DNA of 64,000 nucleotides from Rhynochetos jubatus (GCA_027574665.1 CM050650.1:102769086-102833085); one strand, 5' to 3'. Numbered from the stretch's first letter, positions 38,901-50,502 are shown. Numbers and translations are program-made. Notes: generated from the letters alone by a model not told the origin.

Positions 38901-40973
38901 CCTACCTGAAGTAGTTCTTTCCAGCTTCTCTGCAAATCTTCCCAAAAACATTTCAGTTATATAACCAATATGTAGAAATCTGTGTGACCATATTTGCAGT
39001 CATCTCATTTCTGACCTAGTTTTTCAGTGCAATCTTCTTGTCTCCGTAATTATTTCTAGTTAAACATGATGCAGCTGTAGCATCACATGGAATAAGACAC
39101 ACTAGAAGGAAATACTTATATAGACAGCAGAGAAAAATAATGGGAATGAGGTACAACTTTACTGAGATGCTCCATGACTACCTGTATTAACTTCAGCACC
39201 ATATTAATTGAATTATTTTATCTTGATAAGGAAGAAAATTTATGGGGGCAAGTTTTTTTCATTGCTGCTTCTGGTACCTGTTCCAATTTTGTTCAGAACC
39301 TAAAAGGGAATGAAAATTGATAAATATAGATATGGTTAATTGCTATAGGCTCATGGAAAAATCTGAGTTGAAGTAATATTAAGTAATACAGTAAATTATT
39401 TTATTGAATTCTAAATCTAATTCCAATCCTTAAAACAAACAGCATGAAATATCAGAGAGGAAACATCCTGCAGTACTGTAACTACTAGTCATTATCTTCA
39501 TTGTCATGGCATAGAATGTAATCAAATTATTTTATTAAAATAAAATATGATTTGATTTCTTCTCTGGTTTATGCTCCCCTTCGCCAGATGGGCTTTCTGA
39601 GTTGTACGGAGAAACTAAATGGGGTCATATAAATACAGTAAGGTTCGTCTGTTGACCTAATTTGGTAACGGTGGTGAACGTAATAATATACTTACACTGG
39701 AAGGTAGCATTGCCAATATTAATGAGAGTGTATTAGGGCGCATAACTTCTTCCATATTAACAAAGGAAAGGGTGCCTTTCATAAACATTCATTGACAGAG
39801 TGTCTGCAAATGTAATTTGAAAAATAGAAACATTTCACTGAATGTCAGCCTTTATAGGGCTTGTTGAAAGACCAACAGTGAGAAAGACTGAAATAAGAGT
39901 CCAGGTCTCTACTCCTGGATAAGCAAGGTCATGCTACTTGGAGATAGAAGGCCCCAGATCTTTACAATAAGGTACATTAGAACAATATGCAGACGCCTGA
40001 GTTAAAGCAGAATGAAACTAGCTTGGAAATAATTGTATGAGCAAGCTGATTTTGTATTACTTTAGTTTTCTATTACTTCATGTGGATCTACTTTCAGAGT
40101 TCTACAGAAATTCAAATGAAAGAGGAAAAACATGAGATATGTCCTTGAGAACGAATCCTATGTGATTCGCCTCCAACCACTTTGCCACACAACGCCACCC
40201 TCCCACCCCCAGGTGAATTTTTCATATAAAATGAATAGTTCATTATTACACAATAACATATTTTTGGTCCTGTTTTATCTTTCTTGCTCTCCTCCTTGTC
40301 AGTGGATTCTTATATCCATGTATACAGCTTCAATAAATAAACTATTCTCCTCCTGGAATAAATGGAAACCTTGTGGTTTGGAATTACAAGTGGATCCAAA
40401 TTTCTTCAGCCAATTTACAGAGTGCATTTCCCTTCCTAGATGAATGCTGTATGTACTAAAAGGTCTGCATTCAAGCAAGCCCATAGCCAACTAGCTTATT
40501 CTAAAATTAGAGTTTACTGTAATTTAAGTTAGGCTATGTTACATTTAGGCTTTCATTTTAATTTTAATCTTACCCACAGTGACTCCCAATATTTTTACAA
40601 GTGGTATCCCATGCTTCATGCTGCATAGCTCCTATTGCAAAGATCCTATTGGCTCTTCCTCACTCTCCATGAGCTGTGATACAGGCACTGATACTGAGCT
40701 AGCAACTGAGGCTAGACTTGTGTGCCTCTCTCAGGATATTCACATATTTGCCCCTGCTCTCCAAATCTCTTGATCCAGGAATACTGCACAGGCATATGAG
40801 TTAGCTGTATGGAGAATTAACACAGGCCTGGAATTACTACTCTGTTGCAATATTAATTTTCCTCTCACTCCTAACGTGCTCTTACCTTACAAAGTAGAGG
40901 TAACCTAACTAACTGGAACCAATGTTTGTGTGTATATAGAAAAATACATAGAAATGAAACTATGCAGCAAATT
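32981..40973. other. Repeat-poor unique sequence, part 2
   Basis: No transposon recognised. It holds a short AATT tetranucleotide repeat (37740-37763) and a T run at 38887-38898. A segment at 39560-39870 keeps at least six CpG dinucleotides in AT-rich surroundings, which makes it a candidate conserved element. Open frames at 34719-34997 and 40132-40443 have no recognisable similarity. Confidence 0.5.
37740..37763. repeat. Short (AATT)n repeat
   Basis: AATTAACTAATTAATTAATTAA, a short palindromic tetranucleotide repeat. Confidence 0.75.
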
Positions 40974-41198
40974 TCCATCCCTCCCACCCCGCCCTTCTTA
41001 TTTGGTCTTCAAAACAAATTAATTTCCCCAAGTTGAGTCTGTTTTGACTGTGACGGTAACTGGTGAGTGATCTTTCCCTGTCCTTATCTTGACCCATAAG
41101 CTTTTCATTATATTTTTTGTCCCCTGCCCAGCTGAGGAGGGCAGTGACAGAGCAGCTTTGGTGGGCACCTGGCCTCCAGCCAGGGTCAACCCACCACA
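40974..41198 (-). mobile_element. Truncated LTR of another retrovirus family
   Basis: The right end GGGTCAACCCACCACA is the complement of an avian LTR start TGTGGTGGGTTGACCC. Leftwards follow GTGGGCACCTGGCCTCCAGCC, CCCAGCTGAGGAGGG, CCTGTCCTTATCTTGACCC, and ACTGTGACGGTAACTGGTGAGTG (41048-41069), in the order I know for that family. It ends near the CCCACCCCGCCC stretch, and the rest of the LTR is missing. The small open frame at 40960-41217 (minus) is inside it and not a gene. Confidence 0.78.
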
Positions 41199-43469
41199 TC
41201 TGTATTAGTAAAAACATGTTAAGTGTAAGGATGCTAGCTGAAACATATTAGAAATTGAGATTTGGTTTGAAGTGCATGAAAGGTTTGGGTGGTTTGCTTT
41301 TTTCTCTTTCTAAGTATACACTCCTATGTGTGTGTATGTATGTGCTTAAAAGTGAATCCATTAGCTGAAAGTCTTCAACTCTTTTTTGTTGGTCTTATTT
41401 GGAAATCAAGGTGAACTTTTGAATGATAAAGTGTTATAATTTATATAGAAATTCTTAATTTTTTGAGAGCACTAGATGGACTATAAATACCTTTCTCTCG
41501 CTTAGCTTTGGGTATTAATATATTATAAAACCTAATTACTATTTAGTATGAAGACATATTGACCTCTGGGTAACATCAGTGCAAGCTGCATTGAAACACA
41601 ATGAGAATGAGAATGGTGTTGAGCAATATATTTACAAAGTGAAAGGATTTTGATTATCCTGTGTTGTGTTGAAATTTGAAGTACCTAAGATTCCATTGAG
41701 AGAATTTTTCAACATATACATACATTACATACTTGTATACCAAGAAGAAAGGCAATCTGGAACAGTATGTAGAGACATTCATGATATAGGTAAGGATCAA
41801 GTCCTTGCTATGGATATTTTTATGCAAAGGAAACCTAATGTCAATATATATGGGTGTTGATAATATTGATACAATCCTTTAAGAACAGTCAGAACTGGGA
41901 TACATGAATAATAAAGGCTGATGCAATTAATGGAGGTCTGTGTACCATATTGAACATCTCTTTCCATTCCAACCTCTCCACCCAACTGGTAACTCTGCCA
42001 AATTAAAGAGATTTTTTGAACCTTCTGTATTGCATATACATGGTATAAGGTCTGGTTAAAAAAGAGAAACTGTTGCTCCTAAGCAGATAATCATAACAAA
42101 ATAATGAAATCCAATATTCTTAATTTGTGTTCCATGGCTCAGCAGCAGACTGGGAGCAAGTATGTTAGGTAAAAGTGATTATTAGGTTATTCTGCAAAGG
42201 AGAAGAAAATTTAATTCGTTAGAAGAAGCGTGGACAATGTGCTATTCAAAGACCAGTTATTAACATTTGTTTGATAATTTTTCTAATTATTTATCAGTTG
42301 CATAAACCAGTTTATCTTGCTTTTCAAAATGGCAGTTTTCCTTCAGCAAATAAAAAGAGAAGTTATTTTAAAGTTTTCTTTCCTGGAGATTTTATTTCTT
42401 CAATTTCCTCTTATTTAATATATTCTTTCCTGTGTATCTAGTTTTGTCATGATAGGCAGTTCTAAAAACTGCTTACTACCATTTTCATTCTGAAGCTTTG
42501 AAGAAAATTGTTTCTTGGAAGCTCTACAGCTCAGCCCTATGTTTAGTTGCTCAGAATATGACATATCTGGGTCACTAGAGGAATGATGAGAACTGAAAAG
42601 TTGAGGCTATAATCCTGACATTTTTGCACCCATTGCAAAGATTCCATGTTACTGAATGTTTGTATTCAAATAAAAGAAAATAAAGATGGTTTGTCCAAAT
42701 TCCACAATAATGTACTTACAATCTTGTTAGAGTTACATTCTTGTAAATTATCCCACAATTTATTTATTTTTAAAATTATAATTATTTTTATGGGATTATC
42801 TAGCTAAAGAGAAGTTAATTCTCAATCTATTTTGACAAAACCATGCAGTAATGTATTCAGCAACGCGTATCAGAAAACAGAATACTGCAGTAGACAAGCA
42901 GGTTATGGAGCTGTGTGAAAATGCATGCTGGTTAGACTGATTGTTTAAACACAGATTCTTCTCAGATTTGTGTAAAGGAGATACCATTTGGATTTTCTGA
43001 ACTGACATACTATTGATACATTGTTATTCAGACAACAGACTGAAGGTTGGTATGTTCACTTAGGAAATTAAAAACATATTTGTTAATGTTGCTGAAAACC
43101 AAGGTTGTATTATTTTGATGGTCGGGGTGGCTTTGAGATTTCCCTGTATTATAAGTATATATCAAGTATTTTTATCAGTGTTTCAAATATGGATTTAGGA
43201 TGATAGACACTGAATTGAAGGCTAATATCAATAAAGAAAACAAATCAAGCTTTTGCCACTATTAAAGAAAATACCAATAAAATAGGTTTATTGGAACACA
43301 AAGCTCATTAATTTCTTAACATGGTATCTTAAGTAATGAGGATTTTCATGAAGTAGATGAGTATTTATGACATTTCAGAAAGAGAACATGGCTCTTCCCA
43401 GAAAGTTAAAAAGACCCTTGTCACTGAAAAGGACTGTGAGAAAATTCATGCTTTTATTCAAGAAGAAAA
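41199..43469. other. Unique sequence, nothing recognised
   Basis: AT-rich; no repeat or exon that I can name. Confidence 0.5.
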
Positions 43470-43560
43470 TTGCCCAGTGAATTCCAAAGGAGAGTCACCT
43501 AGCACCTCTCTCATAAAAAATGAAGGAATTGTGTAGAAGTTTGTTCACTTAGTCAATACC
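43470..43560 (+). mobile_element. Possible decayed CR1 fragment
   Basis: The words CCAAAGGAGAGTCAC, CACCTCTCTCATAAAAAATGA, GGAATTGTGTAG and TTTGTTCACTTAGTC occur in the order of the CR1 segment GTGCAGAGGAGGGACAC / GAGCACCTCTCCTATGAAGAA / GAGAATTGGGTTTGTTCAGCCTG, but with many changes. The assignment is tentative. Confidence 0.45.
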
Positions 43561-44829
43561 TTGAGATTGCTAAGAGCTATTTTTGGGGGGCTTGATTAGG
43601 TTACATTAACTTAACATGAACAGATGACAATGTCATGTGCTAGCCATTAGAGAAAAACTGAGAATTCGATGTTAAACTGCTCCAGGTCTATGTTCTCAAC
43701 GAGTGACTAATATTATTGTGTAACATGTATGAAATGTTGAAACTAAACATCAAAGAAGTAACAAAAGGATAATATTTCACATAGGAGCAGTGAAAAACAG
43801 ACAACTTGAGTGGGAGACTCAACACCACACCACAAGCTGACTTTCATTTGTTGCAGAACATGAACATACTCCAGGTAGATCAATAGATTTACAAATAACA
43901 AAAATAATGTAATGAAGTTTAAAGAATTTTTTAATGTGATGCTTGAATTCTAACCATCATTGTAAAGTTTGTAATCAAGAGAGATATTTGTCTGAGATTA
44001 GATAGGAAAATTCTGACACACATACATAAGATACTTTCAGGGCATTTATTCTAGTTTAAAATGCACAATTAAAATTATTAGAACTGAGTAAAATCTCTCC
44101 TTCATGAGCTACAGGAAATGACTTTAAAACAGTTTATGGGGAAAAAAAAAAAAAAAGAGTCAACTTTAATGTGCATTAACTTGATAATACAACACTTTAT
44201 GAATTAATCCTTAATATCTCTCTCTGGATACGTTTATACCTTTCAATCTTCTATGAATTTCCATGAAAGAATTTTACCCCACTTTACAAACATCAAAGTA
44301 GGTTTGTGAGGTACATATTATTCCAAGTTTTCCTGTGACTGAACTGAGATACGGATCACACAGACCGTACATAGAATTACTGACTTATATATGCATGAGT
44401 TGTGTGTATGTAAGTTACATAAAGTCAGTTGTGTATTGTTTGAATTTTTGTTGCTCAAGCAACAGCTGATTGCTGGAAATACTGAAAATAGCAACACTCC
44501 ACTGATGCTAATCCACACATATATATACTCCAAAACTTAAGTCACTGAAGACCAAATAAAATTCAAAGCATAGGAATTACTATTGCTATTGCTTTAGATC
44601 ACAAATGCAATTAGTTCATCAGTATGTCTAACAATGACTAGTATCTTAGCAGTTGTAGCAAGAATCTTTTAACAGGCAGATGTGATACAACTCTTTCCTC
44701 ATCTTTCCCACACACACACAGAGCTTACTGTGAATAGAAATTACTGTAAACTGAAGTAAGAGGTTTAGTCTTATTCCAAAAATTTTCTTTTTGTGGAAAT
44801 TTTCTTTTTCATTCAATATTTCAAACTAC
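43561..44829. other. Unique sequence, nothing recognised
   Basis: Contains an A run at 44140-44155. No exon or repeat family recognised. Confidence 0.5.
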
Positions 44830-45006
44830 CAGTTTTCAGCATTATAAATATCAATCTGAATCTGACTACATCCTTAACCTGAACGATTTTCTGTGACATC
44901 ATGTTCTACAGTCTAATCACATGCTGCATAAAAACACTGCCTTTTTATCCGTTTCTAATTTTCTAACTTGTAATCTCAGCATGTCACCATAGCTATATTA
45001 GTATGA
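44830..45006 (-). mobile_element. Possible ancient CR1-like remnant
   Basis: The segment with TTCTACAGTCTAATCACATGCTGCATAAAAACACTGCC (44904-44941) and TTCTAATTTTCTAACTTG, then CATGTCACCATAGCTATATTAGTATGA resembles the complement of the 3' part of old CR1/L3-like repeats of amniotes. It stops where the younger CR1 at 45011 starts; I could not clearly find its continuation after 45530. Confidence 0.45.
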
Positions 45007-45010
45007 AACA

Positions 45011-45440
45011 GAGGGAGTACTGTGTTCAGTTTTGGGCTCCTCAGTTCAAGGACAAGGAGCTACTGGAGAGGGTCCAGCGCAGGGCCACTAAGATGATGAA
45101 GGGCCTGGAGCACCTTCCATATGAAGAAAGGCTGAGAGAGTTGGGTCTGTTTAGCTTGGAGAAGAGGAGGCTGAGGGAGGATCTTACCAATGCTTATCAA
45201 TATCTAAAGGGTGGGTGTCAGGAGGATGGGGCCAGGCTCTTCTCACTGTTGTCTGGTGACAAAACTACGGGCAATGGCCATAAACTGGAAAACAGAAGGT
45301 TCAACCTGAACGTGAGGAAACACTTCTTCACTGTGAGGGTGACAGAGCACTGGAACAGGCTGCCCAGAGAGGTGGGGGAGTCTCCTTCCCTGGAGACTTT
45401 CAAAAGCTGCCTGGACTTGTTCCTGTGTGATCTACTCTAG
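45011..45440 (+). pseudogene. CR1 ORF2 C-terminal remnant (open)
   Basis: About 143 codons remain open to the natural stop TAG. They cover the region C-terminal to the reverse-transcriptase core: [19 protein letters not shown], then [28 protein letters not shown] in overlapping words, a YLKGG turn, [31 protein letters not shown] and a hydrophobic end (LDLFLCDLL). Full CR1 ORF2 is roughly 900-1000 codons with endonuclease and RT, both absent here, so it is non-functional. The lack of a start codon of its own and of a promoter supports a dead copy; the open frame reflects recent insertion, not selection. Confidence 0.85.
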
Positions 45441-45530
45441 ATGATCCTGCTCTGGCAGGGGGGTTGGACTAGATGATCTCCAGAGGTCCCTTCCAACCCC
45501 TACCATTCTGTGAATCTTTGAATCTGTGAT
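45011..45530 (+). mobile_element. CR1 LINE, 520-bp 3' end with open frame
   Basis: The sequence from GAGGGAGTACTGTGTTCAGTTTTGGG to GAATCTTTGAATCTGTGAT is a 5'-truncated CR1 of a subfamily other than those at 18748 and 22604; its 3' UTR reads GATGATCCTGCTCTGGCAGG...GGACTAGATGATCTCCAGAGG and the tail repeats are TGAATCTTTGAATCTG. Divergence from the family is low to moderate. Confidence 0.95.
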
Positions 45531-46724
45531 AATATTTTATATCCAGAACTGCAACAGTTTCCAGTAACTGCAAACTATCCATTCCTCACGTTCAAGCTGT
45601 TTTCTGTATGTTTTTCTGGTGAACATCTGACTTTTGTTAATCTTCTCTCAAACAATAAATAGTTTCAACATCTTTGCCATTTATATATTGTTTAAGAATA
45701 ACGATTTTATATGAATACTCTCTTCACTGGTTTTTTTTTTTTTATTTTCTTTCATCTCCACCTTAATGATAGTTTAATTCATAATCCTGAAACAAAAGCA
45801 ATTTAGTCACAAAAGAGAAGAGTAGAGGTAAATGGGAAGAATCACACTGACTGCATCAGGGTATGTGATTCTGTTAAGCTTTTATCTTAATAAAGAGGGT
45901 AAGGTTGATAAACAGAACACATTGAAGATTAATATTTTGTCTTTCTCTACGTTCTAGTGGAAGAAAATTAAAAATAAACAGGCAAAGAAAGCTGCACCTA
46001 AAAATGAAAAAGCACACCTACCAAAATAGATCTTACATGAATTTATTAGACCGGCTCTAATCTGTTAGTAGTTGGAAATATTGCAACCTGGTTGTGACTC
46101 TACTAGAAAATTGTATTAATTTCTCTTCGAAGAGTAAAAATACCTGTCATTCTGTTCGAAAACTGAATACAGGTTAACAAAGTTTCTTACACATCAACAC
46201 ACACAAAGTAATCTCAGGAGATCTCTGAGGTCAAATTATAGTCAGCTAACAGATTGATTGCAATGGCCATTCATAAAATAATTTTAAAATAATTGGCTAA
46301 ACAACTGACTGTATTAATTCAATTTATATCCTGATATCTTCAGCAAGAGATCACTTTAAAATGAAAATTTAAAATAAACTGTAATTGATAGATTTGGGGT
46401 CAGATTGTAATAAGGTATTTTGGTCAGCTGATACATGTTATGATACAAAGATATATGCCTTTTTATATAAAATACACTATGTAAAATTTAGGTAACTTGC
46501 AGACCCATATTGCAAGTCCAAAGAGTTTTTCATATTGAAGACATGTATTTTAGATTTTAGAAGACCAAACTTTAGCCTGCTCAGAGCTCAGTTGGGAAAG
46601 ATTCCATGAGAAGTTACCATGGAGGATAAAGGACCTAGCGACTGCTGTGTATTTTTCAATAATGCTGTCGTGGAAGCAAAAAAAAACCAAAACCAATTAA
46701 ACCCCTTTAAAAAAAAGAGAAGTG
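45531..46724. other. Unique sequence, nothing recognised
   Basis: Contains a T run at 45730-45742. No exon or repeat recognised. Confidence 0.5.
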
Positions 46725-47122
46725 AAGCAAGGCACCTCCTCTTACCATCAGTGAAAGAGTTCATATGTGAACTATGACAGAAGCTTGACCCCTAGAAATT
46801 GATGGACCCTGACATTATCCACTTAAAGTGTTAAGAGAGCTGCTAATGTCATTGTGAGGCCACTCTCCATAATCTGAGAAGTTGTGGCAAACAGGGGACA
46901 TCCCAGAAGACTGCAAGAAGCCTAATGTCAGCCCCATCTACAACAAGGGCTTAAAGGAGGATCCAGAAAATTGTAGTCCCATCAGTCCTACTTCTGTCCC
47001 TGGGGAAGTTCCAAAAAAAATGCTCCTGGGAATTATCACAATTCAAATAAAGCACGTGATTAGGAAAAGTCAGCACTAATTCACTAAGGACAAATCACAC
47101 TTGACAAACCTTCTATAACAGT
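46725..47122 (+). mobile_element. CR1 LINE, internal RT fragment
   Basis: This is an internal CR1 piece without 3' end. It begins in the region linking endonuclease and RT (AGGCACCTCCTCTTACCATCAG) and runs through CCACTCTCCATAATCTG, CAGAAGACTGCAAGAAGCC, CAACAAGGGCTTAAAGGAGG and ends around CACACTTGACAAACCTTCTATAAC, the 'GKSCLTNL' coding part. The match is strongly diverged, more than for the copies at 18748 or 59117. Confidence 0.85.
46879..47079 (+). pseudogene. CR1 ORF2 reverse-transcriptase N-terminal remnant
   Basis: One frame gives WQTGDIPEDCKKPNVSPIY-N-KGLKEDPEN, then PISPTSVPGEVPKKMLL and IRKSQH. These correspond to the start of the CR1 reverse transcriptase (IP..WK.A.V.PI.KKG.KEDP.NYRP.SLTSVPG...E.IL). 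The conserved Trp of 'DW' is Cys and the Tyr-Arg of 'NYRP' is changed. The catalytic FADD box lies downstream and is absent. It is a fragment with no activity. Confidence 0.8.
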
Positions 47123-47714
47123 AGTTTTGTTATTCTAGAATTTTTTAGTCTTTTATTTATTAACTTCCAATTCTCAGTCTGCATTTATTAATGGCTATAA
47201 TTTCGTACTATGACAATATTCATTTTCTTGTGTAGTTTTTCTTCCACTAAGGTAATTACAGAAAACAACCCCATCACTTCTTACCTTTCATTTTCTTAAG
47301 AGAAATAAACAAAATTTCTATAGTCACCTCTATTAAGAAAACCTCTCTACACCCTGATTAACTTCTTTTTAAAGTTAGAAGTTACACTCCATCTCTTGAC
47401 AGTTTGAGCCCAGATTGTATGGAGGATTCTTGGTAGACCCTCGTCAGCACCACGGACAGCACTACAGTACCATCTTGCTGTGAAAAGGACTACCAAAATA
47501 TCTGTTGAGTTTCATGACTGTGTTGTCACACAGAATATTTATGCATGGAAATAATGAATACTTTTAAAGCATGATAGACACCTAATATCTGTTCCCAGGT
47601 GTGTCATTTTATTTTCACGTGAAGTGCTGCATAGTTACCTTTCTCTACAGAAACCAATGCCAGTGCATTAAACTGAGAAGCATCAAAGTGCATTGTCATC
47701 CAGATAATATCTCT
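47123..47714. other. Spacer between CR1 fragments
   Basis: No repeat or exon recognised. Confidence 0.5.
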
Positions 47715-47900
47715 CGAGAAGTTTGCTGCCTACAAAGAGCTCGCATTTGTGACATTTCTGAGAGGCTTCCAAGACTGGCTTGGAAGAAGCCAAGTTTTGG
47801 CTTCTTTGGTCATGGATGTCCCTTTCCCATGGTAGGGGGATTGGAACTAGAGGGTCTTTAAGGTCCCCTCCAACCTAAACCATTCCATGATTCTATGGAT
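47715..47900 (+). mobile_element. CR1 LINE, last 190 bp
   Basis: GTTTGCTGCCTACAAAGAGC (47721) corresponds to the GGTTGCCCAGAGAAG block, GAGGCTTCCAAGACTGGCTTGG to the GCCAGGCTGGATGAGG block, then TGGATGTCCCTTTCCCATGGTAGG and the 3' UTR GGAACTAGAGGGTCTTTAAGG with the tail CATTCCATGATTCTATGGAT. The coding part is decayed; the 3' UTR is well kept. Confidence 0.9.
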
Positions 47901-47904
47901 CTAC

Positions 47905-49460
47905 CTGGGAAAAAAATGTGTCTCTTGGAAGCTGGTAGGATTCACCTGCCTAAGCGGAGCAAGAAGGTCTTCACTAACGAGATGGACAGACTTATAAAGA
48001 GAGCTTTAAGCTAGACTTACCAGTGGAAAGGGATGGAGTTTTGAGTAGCAGAGAAGAGCCAGAGGATACTGAATGTATTTGGAAACCACATTCTGAAATG
48101 CCTCAGAGGAATTAGGGCATGTACCACAAAAAATGTGACAAAGTCAATAGCCTAAGGGAAGTGAATCCATACCAATGCACACAGAATGGGTAACAAACAT
48201 GAAGAGCTGGAAGTCACCATGCAGCTAGAAAGCTATGGTCTAATTTCTGTCACTGAATTCTGGAGCACTGCAATCAATGGTTATAAACTGCTCAGAAAGG
48301 ACAGGCAAGGAATGAGAGGTGGAGGTATTGTCTTCTATGTGGAAAAATGGATGGATTGATTGCACTGAGTTGTCTTTGAAAGACAGAGATTAACAGGTTG
48401 GGAGTTTATGAAAATTAGAGGCCAAGCCAAGAAAGTAAACCTTGTGGTTGATGTTTACTACAGGCTGCCTGATCAAGAGGGAGACGGTGACAGTGTTCTT
48501 ATTTCAACTACAAGAGCACCATACTCACAGACTCTGATCTTGCCAGGGGATTTCAATCACCCTGATGTCTGCTGGAAAAGCATCATAGCAAGATGGATGC
48601 AGTCCAGGGGACTGCTGGAGTACGTCGAGGATAATATCTTAATCCAGGTGACAGAAAGCGCAACCAGAGGCGAAGTGTTGCTAGCACTGTTTCTTACCAG
48701 CACAGATGAACCTATTAGGTATGTCAACATTACTGGCAGCCTGGGCTGTAGCATCCATGCCCTGGTGAAATTCACATTCTTTGAGGGATATGGGCCAGAT
48801 GAAGAGGAGAGTCAAGACTGAATTTTAGGAGAGTGAACTTTCAGTTCTTTAAGGAATTAGTGAATGGGACACCCTGGGAAACTGTCCTCAGGAACAAAGG
48901 ACCTGAACAGACCCGGAAGCTTTTTAAGGAAATCTTTCTTAGACCAGGAGATCTCTAGATTACAGATCTCTTACCTGTAAGAAATCAGGTGAGGAAGGCA
49001 GGAGACCAGCATGGCCAAGGAATGGCTTCCTGGTCAAACTAAAGTGTAAGAAGGGAATGTTTACACAGTAAACCAGAATACAGGGATGCTGCCCAGATGT
49101 GTAGAAATGACATCAGGAAAGGTACGGCACAGTTGAAGCTCAGTTTGGCAAGGAAATAAAAATAATATGGGTATCACAGGTACATTGGTCAGAAAGGAAT
49201 ATTAAAGCAATTGTACCCCTCCTGAGAAATAACACAAGAGGACAAGTGACAACTGACATGGAGAAGGCTAAGGTAATTAACAATATTTTTTGCATTAGTT
49301 CTCACTGATAATCACTCTTCCCAGTTCTCTCAAGCCCCTAAACCTCAGGCAGGGACTGAGTAAACCAAGTGCCTCCCATCTTAAGAGGCGATCATGTCTA
49401 AAGACCACCTAGGAACAAGTCCATGGGACTCGAGGGGTACATGCCAGGGTCCTGAGGAAC
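47905..49460 (+). mobile_element. CR1 LINE, 5' and endonuclease part without 3' end
   Basis: Unusually for CR1, which is mostly 5'-truncated, this piece has the 5' part. It starts near the TAGGATTCACCTGCC...GAGAGCTTTAAGCTAGACT region upstream of ORF2 (47938-48018), passes through the ORF2 endonuclease (48200-48800), the linker (CTTTTTAAGGAAATC, CATGGCCAAGGAATGG, TCACAGGTACATTGG) and stops near CAAGTCCATGGGACTCGAGG...CCAGGGTCCTGAGG (49418-49455), just before RT. No 3' end follows. It is a different copy from the RT piece at 46725, because both contain the same linker stretch. Confidence 0.87.
48408..48821 (+). pseudogene. CR1 ORF2 endonuclease remnant
   Basis: A 137-codon open stretch matches the C-terminal part of the CR1 apurinic-like endonuclease (exonuclease-endonuclease-phosphatase fold), which nicks target DNA for retrotransposition. 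VVDVYYRLPDQ corresponds to the 'V.YRPP.Q' strand and LPGDFNHPDVCW to the catalytic GDFN motif, both kept. The conserved SDH motif near the end reads SIH (48750-48758), so the catalytic aspartate is lost. The N-terminal part of the domain lies upstream (48190-48400) in other frames, with stops such as TGA at 48357. No gene function is expected. Confidence 0.85.
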
Positions 49461-50399
49461 AGTTTTGTTCTTAAGACAATCCAAAAAATGTCCTTTAAAG
49501 AGCTGAAAAAGAGTTTTGGGTTTTTTTGGGTTTTTTGGGGTTTGGTTTTTTTTTTTAATTCTAGAGAAGGAATGGATGACTTGCACTGAATACCAGAAAT
49601 CCATAAGATGTAAAATATCTGGCTTTTGATAACGCTCCATGTAGCTGTGTCTGTATCTGTGAAGCTTGTTGATTCCTGCAGTTCACAGCTAACTAGCCCT
49701 ATCAAGTACAATAGCAAGGATTCACTTTAACAATCCTTTAAGCAGATTGTCCATAAGTAAATGAAAAGTGTGTTGATAACTTTTGTTGATGAATTTGAAG
49801 CCATATTATCGATGACAGTAACACGTAAGTACAGTTCCAAATAAAGTTTTTGAGAGTGATTAGGGACAAATATAATTAGACCATTTTCCAGAATAGAATT
49901 TTGATGCAAATGAAAGCATATTTAAGCTTCAGTGAGTTAAGGTAAAAGAGCATATAAAGGTAAGCATGATTCAGTTTTTAATTTATTATTCTACATATTT
50001 TGCACGTTTAAAAAAGTGTTTTCATCTACGGTTTGCTATCACCAATTAAGTGAAGACATTATTTTGTTATTCACAAAGCACCGTGGTAATCAAAGGCTAA
50101 TCTTAGTGGAATTATGAATTCTAATTGTAATTAGTGGGGAATAAAAAGTCTGGTTCATTAGGGTGCACCTTTAAAGAAAGAATTGATCACGGTGCAAAAT
50201 GGCTAGTTTATTTTAATATCTAATTACTTTAAAAATTAAAACCAGGTATTTTCACATTCGTATAACTACAAATGATAAATGAAAATTAGAATCTTTTGAA
50301 GATATATAATTTCATAATTTTATGTTTTCAGATACAGTATTTTTCTTAGTAAGAAGGAATATATTACACAGATTGGAACTTATGCTTGTTACAGCTATG
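49461..50399. other. Unique sequence with a G/T-rich tract
   Basis: G/T-rich runs at 49515-49557 (GGGTTTTTTTGGG and T11). The interval 50030-50330 has clustered TAAT-type motifs, including CTAATTGTAATTAG (50121-50134), and looks like a candidate conserved element. Confidence 0.5.
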
Positions 50400-50460
50400 C
50401 AATAAATAAATAAATAAATAAATAAATAGATAGATAAATAGATAAATAAATAGGTAGATA
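50400..50460 (+). repeat. (AAAT)n/(AGAT)n microsatellite
   Basis: About seven AATA units followed by mixed GATA/AATA units (AATAGATAGATAAATAGATAAATAAATAGGTAGATA split across the tract). Length is likely polymorphic. Confidence 0.95.
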
Positions 50461-50502
50461 ATCTCTCTGTGTCTTGTTACTCCTATTAAGGCCTTTATCC
50501 TG

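Noticed and set aside
45532-45720. Continuation of the ancient repeat after the young CR1
   Set aside because: Only weak word similarity; not enough to annotate.
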